A DNA stretch of 64,000 nt from an uncultured Pelagibacteraceae bacterium (lineage in GTDB: Bacteria; Pseudomonadota; Alphaproteobacteria; Pelagibacterales; Pelagibacteraceae). The position numbers and the translations under genes are program-made. The notes below the pieces were generated by a model. The model worked only from the letters and a program-made list of their open reading frames with translations. It was not told where the DNA came from and made no database searches. This document shows, piece after piece, positions 16,198 to 25,786 of this stretch (position 1 is the first letter of the stretch; the number at the start of each line of letters is the position of its first letter). The stretch spans positions 103,590-167,589 of the forward strand of contig CACKAJ010000003.1 of NCBI GenBank assembly GCA_902598125.1. Direction: 5' to 3'.

Positions 16198-18934
16198 AAA
16201 TATTCCAAATAAGTTTAGCAATATAGATATTAAGGGGCTTTCTTCTAATAGCAAAGAAGTTAAGCGGAACTATATCTTTTTCGCAATAAAAGGAAATAAA
16301 ACTAATGGGGAAAAATTTATAAAGGATGCTATAAAAAAAGGAGCAGCAGTAATTATTTGCTCAAAAAACTGCAATTTTAAAAGTGAAAAAATTTTAATTA
16401 TTAAAAAAAATAATATTAGAAATTATTTAAGTATAATATCCTCAAAATTTTATAAATTAAAACCTCAAAACATTATTGCCGTGACCGGCACTAATGGCAA
16501 AACATCTATAGCAGATTTATTTTTTCAAATATTTAATTTAAACAAAATACCAGTTGGATCTATTGGAACTTTAGGAATAAAATATAATAACAAAACAATT
16601 AAAACCAATCTTACTTCTCCAGATACGATCTCAATACATAAATATTTAGATTTTTTTAAAAGAAAAAAAATTAATAATGTGATCGTTGAAGCATCAAGTC
16701 ACGGTCTAGATCAAGACAGATTAAATAATATAAACTTTAAAGCAGGAATTTTCACTAATTTCAGTCAAGATCATCTAGATTATCATAAAACTATGAAATC
16801 TTATCTAAATGCGAAAATGATACTATTTAAAAAAATTTTGAAAAAAAATTCAGTGATAATCTCAGATAAAGAAATTAATCCTTTCAATTTATTAAAAAAA
16901 ATCTCAGTCAAAAAGAAAATTAAGTTATTAGATATTACAAATGATATTCAAAAAATTAAAAGTATTCTACCGAATTTAACTAACGACTTTAAAATTAAAA
17001 ATTTAGCGATGACGATACGAGCAGTAAAAATTTGTGATTTGAAAAATGAAATAATAATAAAAACAATAAAAAAAATTAAGGATGTAAATGGTAGATTAGA
17101 GTTGGTAAAAAATTACCCAAACGGTATAAAAGTTTTTATCGATTACGCACATACACCTGATGCATTATTGAAAGCATTATCGTTTTTAAATAAAGAGTAT
17201 GGCCCAAATATTTCTTTAGTTTTTGGTTGTGGAGGAAATAGAGATAAAAAAAAAAGACCTTTAATGTCTAAAATAGCTAATAACAAATGCAAAAAAATTT
17301 ACGTTACCGACGATAATCCAAGAGATGAAAATCCCAGTAAAATTAGAAATCAATTAGCTAGGTATATTAATAAAAATAAATGCTTTAACATTGAAAATAG
17401 ATCCCTAGCGATAAAAAAAGCAATTACAAATGCTGAACCTAAAGAGGTTATTTTGATAGCAGGAAAAGGACATGAAGAAAAACAAATTTACAAAGATAAA
17501 GTTTATTATATCTCAGATAAAAAAATTGTAAAAAAATTGAAAATTAAAAAAAAAGTATTTTCAAAAAAACAAATAAGTTATTTACAAAATAAATCAATAA
17601 TTAAAAAGTTAGTCCCCAAATTCAAACCATTAGATTTTAATGGTCTTTCAATAGACTCAAGAACTGTTAAAAAAGATAATTTATTTCTTACTATTAAAGG
17701 AAATAGAAATGATGGTAGTAAATTTATTAATGAGGCACTTAAAAAAGGAGCATCAGCAATTGTTACAACTTCAAATGTAAAAAAAAATAACAAGATTGTT
17801 AGGATAAATGACTCTTTCTACTTTTTAAATCAGTTTGCCAAATTAAAACGTGAATGCTCAATAGCTAAAATAATTGCAATCACTGGAAGCGCAGGAAAAA
17901 CGTCATTAAAAAATATTTTGAAAGATCTATTATCTAACTATGGCAATACTTACTCATCGCCAAAATCTTTCAATAATCACTATGGTGTGCCTGTAAGTTT
18001 ATCAAATTTAAATTTTGATGACAAATACGGTATTTTTGAAGTAGGGATGAGTAGATCAGGAGAAATAAAAAGACTATCTAAATTGATCAAGCCACATCTT
18101 GCTGTAATCACCAATATTGGTGAAGCTCACTTAGAGAATTTTAAAAATATTAGAGGTATAGCAAAAGCTAAATCAGAGATCATTGAAAACATTCAAGCCG
18201 GAGGAACAATTGTTCTCAACAGAGATGATAAATTTTTTAAATTTTTATTTAAAAAAGCAAAAACATTTAAATTAAAAATTTCTACATTTGGAAAGCATAA
18301 TAACTCAGATATATGTTTAAAAAAAATTGAAAGGGTGGGTGAATTTTCAAAAATTTATTTAAAAGTAAATAATCAAATATTTGATCTTAAAATTAAAGAT
18401 ATAAATATTTATAATTTACTTGCATCAGTAGCGGTTTTAAAACAACTTGGAGTAAATATTAACAAAATTCACTCGAAAATAAAAAAATTAGAACCATCGG
18501 AAGGTAGAGGTAAAAAGTATTCTATCCTACGCTATAAGAAAAAATTTAATTTGATAGATGAAAGCTATAACGCTAATCCTTTGTCAGTAAAAAATGCAAT
18601 TAAAAAGTTAAATTTGATTAAAAAAGATAAATTTAAGAAATATCTAATACTTGGAGACATGTTAGAACTAGGCCCTAAAACAAAAAAATTTCATGAGGAA
18701 TTATCTAAAGTTATTAACAATTCCGATATTGATAAAGTTTTCGTTAAAGGAAAAAAAACAATTTTCACCTATAAATATCTAAATAAAAAAAAAAGAGGAA
18801 ATATTTTGCAAAACAATGAAGATATAGATTTAAGTTTAAATAATATAATTTCAAATAACGATTATCTAATGATTAAAGGTTCAAACGCAACAGGTCTTAA
18901 TAATTTTAGCAAAAGAATGATAAAAGGGATTTAG
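16175..18934 (+). CDS. murEF: bifunctional MurE-MurF fusion ligase
   Basis: One 919-residue ORF joins two consecutive wall-precursor ligases. MurE half (about 1-455): P-loop TGTNGKTSIAD (about 103), and DDNPRDENP (about 379), the motif that selects meso-diaminopimelate. It adds DAP to UDP-MurNAc-L-Ala-D-Glu. MurF half (about 463-919): second N-terminal domain LDFNGLSIDSRTV, P-loop TGSAGKTSLKN (about 570), ESYNANP and LGDMLELG. It adds D-Ala-D-Ala. The reading frame is continuous through many A-runs with no stop at the junction, so this is a real fusion as read, not two overlapping genes. The order fits the pathway. Confidence 0.95.
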   Translation: MLLKKLIKNIPNKFSNIDIKGLSSNSKEVKRNYIFFAIKGNKTNGEKFIKDAIKKGAAVIICSKNCNFKSEKILIIKKNNIRNYLSIISSKFYKLKPQNIIAVTGTNGKTSIADLFFQIFNLNKIPVGSIGTLGIKYNNKTIKTNLTSPDTISIHKYLDFFKRKKINNVIVEASSHGLDQDRLNNINFKAGIFTNFSQDHLDYHKTMKSYLNAKMILFKKILKKNSVIISDKEINPFNLLKKISVKKKIKLLDITNDIQKIKSILPNLTNDFKIKNLAMTIRAVKICDLKNEIIIKTIKKIKDVNGRLELVKNYPNGIKVFIDYAHTPDALLKALSFLNKEYGPNISLVFGCGGNRDKKKRPLMSKIANNKCKKIYVTDDNPRDENPSKIRNQLARYINKNKCFNIENRSLAIKKAITNAEPKEVILIAGKGHEEKQIYKDKVYYISDKKIVKKLKIKKKVFSKKQISYLQNKSIIKKLVPKFKPLDFNGLSIDSRTVKKDNLFLTIKGNRNDGSKFINEALKKGASAIVTTSNVKKNNKIVRINDSFYFLNQFAKLKRECSIAKIIAITGSAGKTSLKNILKDLLSNYGNTYSSPKSFNNHYGVPVSLSNLNFDDKYGIFEVGMSRSGEIKRLSKLIKPHLAVITNIGEAHLENFKNIRGIAKAKSEIIENIQAGGTIVLNRDDKFFKFLFKKAKTFKLKISTFGKHNNSDICLKKIERVGEFSKIYLKVNNQIFDLKIKDINIYNLLASVAVLKQLGVNINKIHSKIKKLEPSEGRGKKYSILRYKKKFNLIDESYNANPLSVKNAIKKLNLIKKDKFKKYLILGDMLELGPKTKKFHEELSKVINNSDIDKVFVKGKKTIFTYKYLNKKKRGNILQNNEDIDLSLNNIISNNDYLMIKGSNATGLNNFSKRMIKGI

Positions 18935-20020
18935 ATGTTATTTAATTTACTTACTTCATTAATTGATCATTATTCTTTTCTAAACGTTTTTAAATATTTA
19001 ACTTTTAGAACAGGATTATCAGTTGTTACTTCGCTTATAGTTGTTTTTATTATTGGAGGACCTTTAATTAAAATTTTTTCAGAAAAAATGATTACAGGCC
19101 CTATAAGGCAAGATGGTCCTATAGATCATATTATAAAAAAATCTGGTACACCTACTATGGGAGGTGTAATCATAATTGTCGGCATTATTTCCAGTACGCT
19201 ACTTTGGTCTGATCTATCCAATATTTATGTTTGGACTTTGATATTTGTTTCACTTTCCTTAGGGGCTTTAGGGCTACTAGACGATATACTCAAAATAAAA
19301 CATAGAAATTCGAGAGGCCTTAAATCAAGTTACAAATTTTTAGGTCAGATAATTATAAGTTTTTTGACATTAGCAATTTTAATAAAATATTCTAATCATG
19401 AATATTTATTTAATCTTTACTTTCCTTTTTTTAAAAATTTAATTTGGTACATGGGTTGGTTTTTCATACCTTTCGGTTTATTTGTAATTATTGGAGCTTC
19501 TAATGCAGTGAACTTAACTGATGGTTTAGATGGTTTAGCTACTGTGCCAGTGATGCTAGTGGCTTTATCTTTTACTCTAATTTCATACGTTGTAGGAAAT
19601 ACAATTTTCTCAGAGTATTTACAAATACAATACATTCCTGACGTTGGGGAGCTATCAATCTTTTGTGGGTCAGTTGTCGGTGCATGTCTAGGTTTTCTTT
19701 GGTACAATGCACCTCCTGCTAAAATATTTATGGGCGATACCGGTTCACTTTCTCTTGGTGGGTCACTTGCAGCTATAGCCATTATTGTCAAACATGAAAT
19801 CGTTTTAGCAATAATTGGTGGTTTATTTGTTTTGGAAACTGTTTCAGTGATTATTCAAGTAGCTTCTTTTAAATTATTTGGAAAAAGAATATTTAAGATG
19901 GCTCCAATTCACCATCACTTTGAAAAAAAAGGGTGGGCGGAGTCAACTATAGTTATCCGTTTCTGGATAATTGCTATTATTTTAGCGTTGGTTGGATTAG
20001 CAACATTAAAATTAAGGTAA
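18935..20020 (+). CDS. mraY: phospho-N-acetylmuramoyl-pentapeptide transferase
   Basis: Integral membrane enzyme that loads UDP-MurNAc-pentapeptide onto undecaprenyl phosphate to make lipid I. Ten predicted membrane helices. Motifs: GTPTMGG (about 70), GLLDDILKIKHRNSRGL (catalytic aspartates, about 112-128), NAVNLTDGLDGLA (about 190), FMGDTGSLSLGG (about 265) and MAPIHHHFE (about 323), all family hallmarks. 361 aa, normal. Starts directly after the murEF stop. Confidence 0.98.
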   Translation: MLFNLLTSLIDHYSFLNVFKYLTFRTGLSVVTSLIVVFIIGGPLIKIFSEKMITGPIRQDGPIDHIIKKSGTPTMGGVIIIVGIISSTLLWSDLSNIYVWTLIFVSLSLGALGLLDDILKIKHRNSRGLKSSYKFLGQIIISFLTLAILIKYSNHEYLFNLYFPFFKNLIWYMGWFFIPFGLFVIIGASNAVNLTDGLDGLATVPVMLVALSFTLISYVVGNTIFSEYLQIQYIPDVGELSIFCGSVVGACLGFLWYNAPPAKIFMGDTGSLSLGGSLAAIAIIVKHEIVLAIIGGLFVLETVSVIIQVASFKLFGKRIFKMAPIHHHFEKKGWAESTIVIRFWIIAIILALVGLATLKLR

Positions 20021-20021
20021 T

Positions 20022-21302
20022 ATGCCTCAATTACAAAAAATTAAAGAACTGTCGTTCCTTATTTACGGTTTAGGATTATCTGGAAGTTCAGTAGTAAAAT
20101 TCTTCAAAAAAAAAAAAATTAAAAACTTTAAAGTTTGGGATGATAAAAATAAAAAATTATTTAAAAATCATAGGACACAAAATTTAAATCATTCATTAAA
20201 TGATGTGGACTATATTGTTTTATCACCGGGAATAAGTTTAATCAAAAACAAACACTTAAAAAAATATAAAAAAAAGATAATTACAGATATTGATTTATTT
20301 TATTTATTTAAGATAAATATAAAAAGTATAGTTGTTACAGGAACCAATGGAAAGTCAACCACATGTAAATTATTAGCTCATCTTTTAAAAAAAAATAAAT
20401 TTCAATGTTTCTTGGGTGGAAATATAGGTACACCAATTTTAAATATTAAAAATAAAAAAAAAAAGTTTGTAATAATTGAGGCTTCCTCATTTCAATTATC
20501 TCACTCTCAATTTATTCATCCCGATTATGCTTTTTTAATTAACATAACTAATGACCATTTGGACTGGCATGGTAGCAAAAGTAATTATTTAAACTCAAAA
20601 TTAAAAATATTTAATCATCAAACAAAAAAAAATATAGCTATCGTAAATAAAAAATTTTCTTATATTTTTAAAAAAAAAAAATTCTTAAGTAAATTTAAAA
20701 TACCCGAGAACGGAAAATATAAAAAAATCAAACATAAAATTAAAAATAGTTATTTAACTTCAAATATAAATGACGAAAATATGGGATTTGTTTTTACTTT
20801 TTCAAAACTTTTAAAAATAAAAGAAAAAATATTTATAAATTCTATGAATTCATTTAAAGGATTACCTCATAGGTTTGAAATATTTTTAAAAAAAAATAAT
20901 ATTTCATTCATTAATGACTCTAAAGCTACATCATTCAAGGCATCCTTGTCAGCTCTACAAAGTTTGAGAAATATTTATTGGATACTCGGAGGTCTCCCAA
21001 AAAAAAAAGACAAAATAAATTTATCTAGTTGTAAGCAAAATATTTCAAAGTGTTATCTGATTGGGAAAAACATTCAATTTTTCAAAAATCAAATTAGAGG
21101 AAAAATACCTTTCGCCGAAACAAAAAATCTTAAAAATTCAATAATTCAAATATTAAAGGATTGTAAAAACGAACAAAATAATTATCACAAATTTGTCCTT
21201 TTTAGTCCAGCTGCAGCGTCATTTGACCAATTTATTAATTTTGAAAGTAGAGGAGAAAAATTTAAAAAACTAAGTAAAATATATGCAAGAAAACTTATTT
21301 AA
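20022..21302 (+). CDS. murD: UDP-N-acetylmuramoyl-L-alanine--D-glutamate ligase
   Basis: Adds D-Glu to UDP-MurNAc-L-Ala in the cytoplasm. N-terminal Rossmann part (FLIYGLGLSGSSVVKFF), P-loop VTGTNGKSTTCKLL (about 107), EASSFQLSHS, NITNDHLDWHG with the metal-binding His/Asp, FINDSKATSF (about 304), and the C-terminal LFSPAAASFDQF. 426 aa, slightly short but complete. Very Lys/Asn-rich, with several runs of 8 to 14 A that keep frame. Ends 20 nt inside ftsW. Confidence 0.96.
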   Translation: MPQLQKIKELSFLIYGLGLSGSSVVKFFKKKKIKNFKVWDDKNKKLFKNHRTQNLNHSLNDVDYIVLSPGISLIKNKHLKKYKKKIITDIDLFYLFKINIKSIVVTGTNGKSTTCKLLAHLLKKNKFQCFLGGNIGTPILNIKNKKKKFVIIEASSFQLSHSQFIHPDYAFLINITNDHLDWHGSKSNYLNSKLKIFNHQTKKNIAIVNKKFSYIFKKKKFLSKFKIPENGKYKKIKHKIKNSYLTSNINDENMGFVFTFSKLLKIKEKIFINSMNSFKGLPHRFEIFLKKNNISFINDSKATSFKASLSALQSLRNIYWILGGLPKKKDKINLSSCKQNISKCYLIGKNIQFFKNQIRGKIPFAETKNLKNSIIQILKDCKNEQNNYHKFVLFSPAAASFDQFINFESRGEKFKKLSKIYARKLI

Positions 21303-22410
21303 ATTTTTTTTTATAAATTATTGGAGAAGTATCGATAAAAAAATTCTTTTGAGTTTTTTGGTTTTATTTTTTTTAGGTTTATTTTTTTCCTTCTCTTCCA
21401 CATCATCTTTAGCTGGAGAAAGACTTAATAAGGATTTCTATTTTTTTTTTACTAAGCATTTTATTTTTACACTCCTAGCTTTAGTTATAATGTTGATAAT
21501 TTCACTTATTAATACTGAAATGCTAATAAAGTTTACTCTCCCTTTATTTTCTTTATCTCTATTTTTTTTAATTTTAGTACCGATTTTGGGTGTTGAGGTT
21601 AAAGGTGCGAAAAGATGGTTGGATCTCTATTTCTTTAGATTACAGCCAATTGAAATATTAAAGCCTTTTTTTATTTTAATGACAGTTAAAATATTAACAT
21701 CGGAGAAATTTCAAAATTCACAATTTAAGTATTTTATAAGCTTTATAGTTTTAAGTTCAGTTATAATTTTATTAATTGATCAACCTGATTTAGGGCAATC
21801 AATACTATTAATTCTGGTTTGGATTGCGACAGTTTTTGTTTCCGGGGTCAGTCTTCTTTACATGATTGTTTTTTTCTCAATTTTTTTTATTGCTTTAGGT
21901 TCTTTATTATTTTTTCTTCCTGAAAAATTTGGATATATAATTAATCGTTTGATAACTTTTTTTGATCCAAGTCAGGGAGATAAATTTCAATCATCTTCAG
22001 CTTTAGATGCTATAAAATTAGGTGGGTTAACAGGACAAGGTATGGGTGAGGGTATTCTAAAAGAAAGCGTTCCAGAGGCGCACACTGACTATGTTATAGC
22101 AGTTATTTCTGAAGAATATGGATCTATAGTTTCTATAATGATTTTAATGATATTTTTGTATATTTCATTCAGAATTATTAAAAATTGTTTTAATCAAGAA
22201 AATCAATTTTTAAAAATCTCTCTAAGTGGTTTAGCTTCTTTATTAATTTTTCAAACGTTTATTCACGCGGGTGTAAATACAAATTTATTACCCACAACTG
22301 GAATGACTTTGCCTTTTTTAAGTTACGGGGGCTCATCTTTAATTGGCAGTGCTGTGTTAGCCGGGTTAGTATTAAATTATACTAAAAATAAAGTTTACTT
22401 ATATGACTAA
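21283..22410 (+). CDS. ftsW: FtsW, septal SEDS glycosyltransferase
   Basis: SEDS-family polytopic enzyme that polymerises lipid II at the septum with FtsI. About ten hydrophobic segments. Motifs: GAKRWLDLYFFRLQPIEILKP (about 110-130), LLIDQPDLGQSILL (about 160-174), the YIINRLITFFDPSQGD loop, and GMGEGILKESVPEAHTDYVIAVISEEYG (about 252-280), ending with GMTLPFLSYGGSS. 375 aa, normal. A second SEDS protein (rodA) lies at 62 kb; this copy is assigned FtsW from its dcw context. Confidence 0.95.
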   Translation: MQENLFKFFFINYWRSIDKKILLSFLVLFFLGLFFSFSSTSSLAGERLNKDFYFFFTKHFIFTLLALVIMLIISLINTEMLIKFTLPLFSLSLFFLILVPILGVEVKGAKRWLDLYFFRLQPIEILKPFFILMTVKILTSEKFQNSQFKYFISFIVLSSVIILLIDQPDLGQSILLILVWIATVFVSGVSLLYMIVFFSIFFIALGSLLFFLPEKFGYIINRLITFFDPSQGDKFQSSSALDAIKLGGLTGQGMGEGILKESVPEAHTDYVIAVISEEYGSIVSIMILMIFLYISFRIIKNCFNQENQFLKISLSGLASLLIFQTFIHAGVNTNLLPTTGMTLPFLSYGGSSLIGSAVLAGLVLNYTKNKVYLYD

Positions 22411-23497
22411 TAAAAAGATATTAATTGCAACCGGAGGAACTGGCGGGCATATTTTCCCAGCTTATAGTTTATCTAATTATTTTAAAAAGAAAGGTTATTT
22501 GGTAAACTTAACTAGTGATAAAAGAGGCTTAAAATATTTAAGCAACTTAAAAAATTTAGATATCATAAATATTTCATCTTTTCCTTTAAATAAAAAAAAT
22601 ATTTTCAAAACATTTTTTTCACTATTGATGATTTTGTTTTCAACTTCAAAATCTTTATTTTTTCTTATATCAAATAGACCACTATTAGTTTTTGGGATGG
22701 GAGGATACTCATCTTTTCCAATTTGTATTGCTGCATATATTTTAAGAATAAAGTTAGTTATTTATGAAAATAATTTAGTTATTGGAAAAACAAATAAATA
22801 TTTATTACCTTTTGCCAAAAAAATATTAGTTGCTTTTAAAGATTTAGAGGGTATTCCTAAAAAATATAAAAAAAAAGTGTTCGAAGTTGGGAATGTAATA
22901 AGAGATGAAATTATTTACTCAAATAATCAATTAGATGAATTAAATAATTCGCAGAGTCTAAACATACTTGTTTTAGGAGGAAGCCAGGCGGCTAAAATTT
23001 TTGGTGAAGTTTTACCTCCCGTGTTTGAAAAGATCCAAAAAACAGGCGCATCAATAAAAATTTTCCAACAATGCCATAAAACTCAGAATAAACAATTAAT
23101 TGATTTTTATGAAAAAATAAAAATCGATAGTGAAATTTTTAATTTCACTGAAAATATTAAAGAATATTACAATAAAGCTAATTTAGTAATAACGCGCTCT
23201 GGAGCATCGGTGTTAGGTGAAATTATAAATGCTAAAATTCCTTTTATTTCAATTCCCTTACCAACTTCAGCTGATAATCACCAATATAAAAATGCTAAGT
23301 TTTATTCAAAAAGGGGTTATGGATATTTTATAGAGGAAAAAAATATAAAAAATCAATTATTTGAATTACTTAATTCAATTATTAAAGATAAATATTTACT
23401 TGAAAAATTTTTATCTAATCAAAGTCAATATTCTGACAAAGATGTTTTTAAAAATATAAATAAAATTACAGAGGAAATTTTAAATGAAAAAAATTAA
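22403..23497 (+). CDS. murG: UDP-GlcNAc transferase making lipid II
   Basis: Membrane-associated GT28 enzyme that adds GlcNAc to lipid I. N-terminal ATGGTGGHIFPA (G-loop 1), FGMGGYSSFP (about 96), ENNLVIGKTNK, GNVIRDEI, LVLGGSQAAKIF (second G-loop, about 190), TRSGASVLGEII (about 256) and PLPTSADNHQYKNA, which bind the nucleotide sugar. 364 aa, normal. Overlaps ftsW by 8 nt and murC by 14 nt. Confidence 0.97.
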   Translation: MTNKKILIATGGTGGHIFPAYSLSNYFKKKGYLVNLTSDKRGLKYLSNLKNLDIINISSFPLNKKNIFKTFFSLLMILFSTSKSLFFLISNRPLLVFGMGGYSSFPICIAAYILRIKLVIYENNLVIGKTNKYLLPFAKKILVAFKDLEGIPKKYKKKVFEVGNVIRDEIIYSNNQLDELNNSQSLNILVLGGSQAAKIFGEVLPPVFEKIQKTGASIKIFQQCHKTQNKQLIDFYEKIKIDSEIFNFTENIKEYYNKANLVITRSGASVLGEIINAKIPFISIPLPTSADNHQYKNAKFYSKRGYGYFIEEKNIKNQLFELLNSIIKDKYLLEKFLSNQSQYSDKDVFKNINKITEEILNEKN

Positions 23498-24881
23498 TTT
23501 AGGTCAGAAAGATAATATTCATTTTGTTGGAATAGGCGGAATAGGTATGAGTGGCCTTGCTCAAGTAATGAAAAATATGGGTTTCAAAATTCAAGGTAGT
23601 GATCAAAATAAAAATAAAAACACAATAAGTTGTCAAAAACTTGGAATAAAAATATTCATTGGTCATTCTTTAAGAAATATTAAAAAAGCTTCAATTATTG
23701 TTAAATCAACTGCTATTAAAAGCACTAATGTGGAGATTAAATACGCAAAAAAAAATAAAATACCCATATATTCAAGAGCAGAGGTTTTAGCAGATGTTGT
23801 TTCTTTAAAAAAAAATATAATTATAACTGGTTCACATGGAAAAACTACAACAACCTCTTTGGTTGCAAAAATCTTATCTGATCAAAAATTAGATCCAACG
23901 ATTATTAATGGAGGAGTAATAAACTCTTTAAAAAGTAATGCTAAATTAGGAAAAGGTGATTGGGCAATTTTAGAGGCCGACGAGTCAGATGGTAGTTTTT
24001 TGAAACTTCCAATTAATTATTCGATAGTAACTAATATTGATCATGAGCATCTTGATTATTATAAAAACTATAAAAATTTAGAAAATTCATTTTTAAAATT
24101 TATAAATAAAACACCTCCTACTGGAAAAGCTATTATTTGCTTAGATAATGATAATATTAAAAAAATTAAAAGTAAAATTAAAAACAAAAATATAATTACT
24201 TATGGAGAGAATATTAAGGCTGATTATCGAATAACCAATATAAAATATGATTTTGAAAGAACTTACTTTAATCTTAATTTTAAAAATGCTGAAAAAAAAA
24301 TAAAAAAGATTAAAAATATAAATGTTAAATTACTGGGAAAACACAATGTGCTTAATGCAGCAGCAGCATTAATTGTTTGTTTAAATTTAGGTGTGAGTCA
24401 AAATTTAGCAAAAAAATCTCTTAAAACTTTTTCAGGTGTTCAAAGAAGAATGACAAAAGTTTTTTCTAAGAACAAAAATGATTTTTATGATGATTATGCT
24501 CACCATCCAACTGAAATAAGATCAATTTTAGATGGAGTAAATAATGTTAGTCCTACAAGAAAAATAATTAGTGTATTTGAACCGCATAGATACTCTAGAG
24601 TTATGTCTTTAAAAGATGAATTTTCAAAATGCTTTTTGAAGTCAAATTTGGTAATTATTTGTCCTTTGTACGCTGCGGGAGAGAGAAAATATACAAAATT
24701 TAATATGATTAAATTTGCAAATTTAATTGCTAATAATTCAAAAACTCAAGTGGTTATTATTAAAAAAGAATCCGAGCTTAGTAACTTTTTTAAAAAACAC
24801 TTAAAAGATGATGAAATAATAATTGGTATGGGTGCAGGACTAATTTCTAAATGGATGACACAACTTAAATTTTCTTTATGA
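23484..24881 (+). CDS. murC: UDP-N-acetylmuramate--L-alanine ligase
   Basis: First of the Mur ligases; attaches L-Ala to UDP-MurNAc. N-terminal VGIGGIGMSGLAQVM, P-loop ITGSHGKTTTTSLVAK (about 114), EADESDGSFLKL, NIDHEHLDYY, DDYAHHPTEIRSIL (about 335) and FEPHRYSR. 465 aa, normal. Sits between murG and murB with 14- and 4-nt overlaps. Confidence 0.98.
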   Translation: MKKINLGQKDNIHFVGIGGIGMSGLAQVMKNMGFKIQGSDQNKNKNTISCQKLGIKIFIGHSLRNIKKASIIVKSTAIKSTNVEIKYAKKNKIPIYSRAEVLADVVSLKKNIIITGSHGKTTTTSLVAKILSDQKLDPTIINGGVINSLKSNAKLGKGDWAILEADESDGSFLKLPINYSIVTNIDHEHLDYYKNYKNLENSFLKFINKTPPTGKAIICLDNDNIKKIKSKIKNKNIITYGENIKADYRITNIKYDFERTYFNLNFKNAEKKIKKIKNINVKLLGKHNVLNAAAALIVCLNLGVSQNLAKKSLKTFSGVQRRMTKVFSKNKNDFYDDYAHHPTEIRSILDGVNNVSPTRKIISVFEPHRYSRVMSLKDEFSKCFLKSNLVIICPLYAAGERKYTKFNMIKFANLIANNSKTQVVIIKKESELSNFFKKHLKDDEIIIGMGAGLISKWMTQLKFSL

Positions 24882-25786
24882 TATCAGAAGAAGAATTCAT
24901 TAAAAAATACGAAAATTACTTAAGTAAAAATGTTAAACTTTCTAATTATAGTTGGTTTAATCTAGGTGGTAATGCTGAGTATTTTTATAAAGCAAACAGT
25001 GAAAATCAATTATTAGAATTTTTAAGAGAAGCTACAAAAAAAAATTTAAAAACAACAATTATTGGCGCCGGTTCAAATACTTTATTTAGGGATAAAGGAA
25101 TAAAGGGAGTTGTTGTAAAATTAGGCCAAAATTTCTCCTATACAAAAATATTAGAAAACGATGTTATAGAAGCAGGAGCAGCTACTTTAGATCGTAAAGT
25201 CGCAAATTTCGCAAAAGATAATAATTTAAGTAACTTAGAATTTTTATCATGTATTCCAGGTTCAATTGGTGGTGCAATTATAATGAACAGCGGTTGTTAT
25301 GATAATGAAATATCTAAAGTTTTATTATCTATCAAAGTAATTGATAAAAAAAAATTAATAAAAAGTGAAATTAGTAAGGAAGATATAAAGTTTTTATATA
25401 GAGGAACAAATTTGTCTGAAGATTTTATCATTTTATCAGCTAAGCTGAAAGGTTCTAAAGCTGTCAAAAATACAATTGAAAAAAAACAACTTGATTTTAT
25501 TGAACGCAAAAAAACATCTCAACCTAGTCGAACTAAGACGTGTGGAAGTACTTTTAAAAATATCAGCAAAGAAAAAAAAGCGTGGATGTTAATTAAGGAT
25601 TCAGGATGCGATAATTTTAAAGTCGGGGATGCTATGATTTCAAAGAAGCATTGTAATTTTTTTGTTAATAATGGTAACGCAAAATCTCAAGATATTGAAA
25701 ATTTGATTATGAGAGTAAAACAAAAAGTCTATGAAACAACAGGGATAAATCTAGAATTAGAGATTAAAATTATTGGTGAAGAATAA
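24878..25786 (+). CDS. murB: UDP-N-acetylenolpyruvoylglucosamine reductase
   Basis: FAD enzyme that reduces enolpyruvyl-UDP-GlcNAc to UDP-MurNAc with NADPH. SWFNLGGNAEYF near the start, IGAGSNTLFRDKGI (about 60-74), CIPGSIGGAIIMNSGCY (FAD site, about 127-143), FLYRGTNL, and CGSTFKNI (about 221) with the catalytic Ser. 302 aa, type of MurB common in alphaproteobacteria. MurA is not in the window. Confidence 0.96.
   Translation: MISEEEFIKKYENYLSKNVKLSNYSWFNLGGNAEYFYKANSENQLLEFLREATKKNLKTTIIGAGSNTLFRDKGIKGVVVKLGQNFSYTKILENDVIEAGAATLDRKVANFAKDNNLSNLEFLSCIPGSIGGAIIMNSGCYDNEISKVLLSIKVIDKKKLIKSEISKEDIKFLYRGTNLSEDFIILSAKLKGSKAVKNTIEKKQLDFIERKKTSQPSRTKTCGSTFKNISKEKKAWMLIKDSGCDNFKVGDAMISKKHCNFFVNNGNAKSQDIENLIMRVKQKVYETTGINLELEIKIIGEE

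Noticed and set aside
20100-20125. Long A-run in murD suspected of causing a frameshift
   Set aside because: The frame continues through this run and through later A-runs with family motifs on both sides, so no frameshift is present as read.
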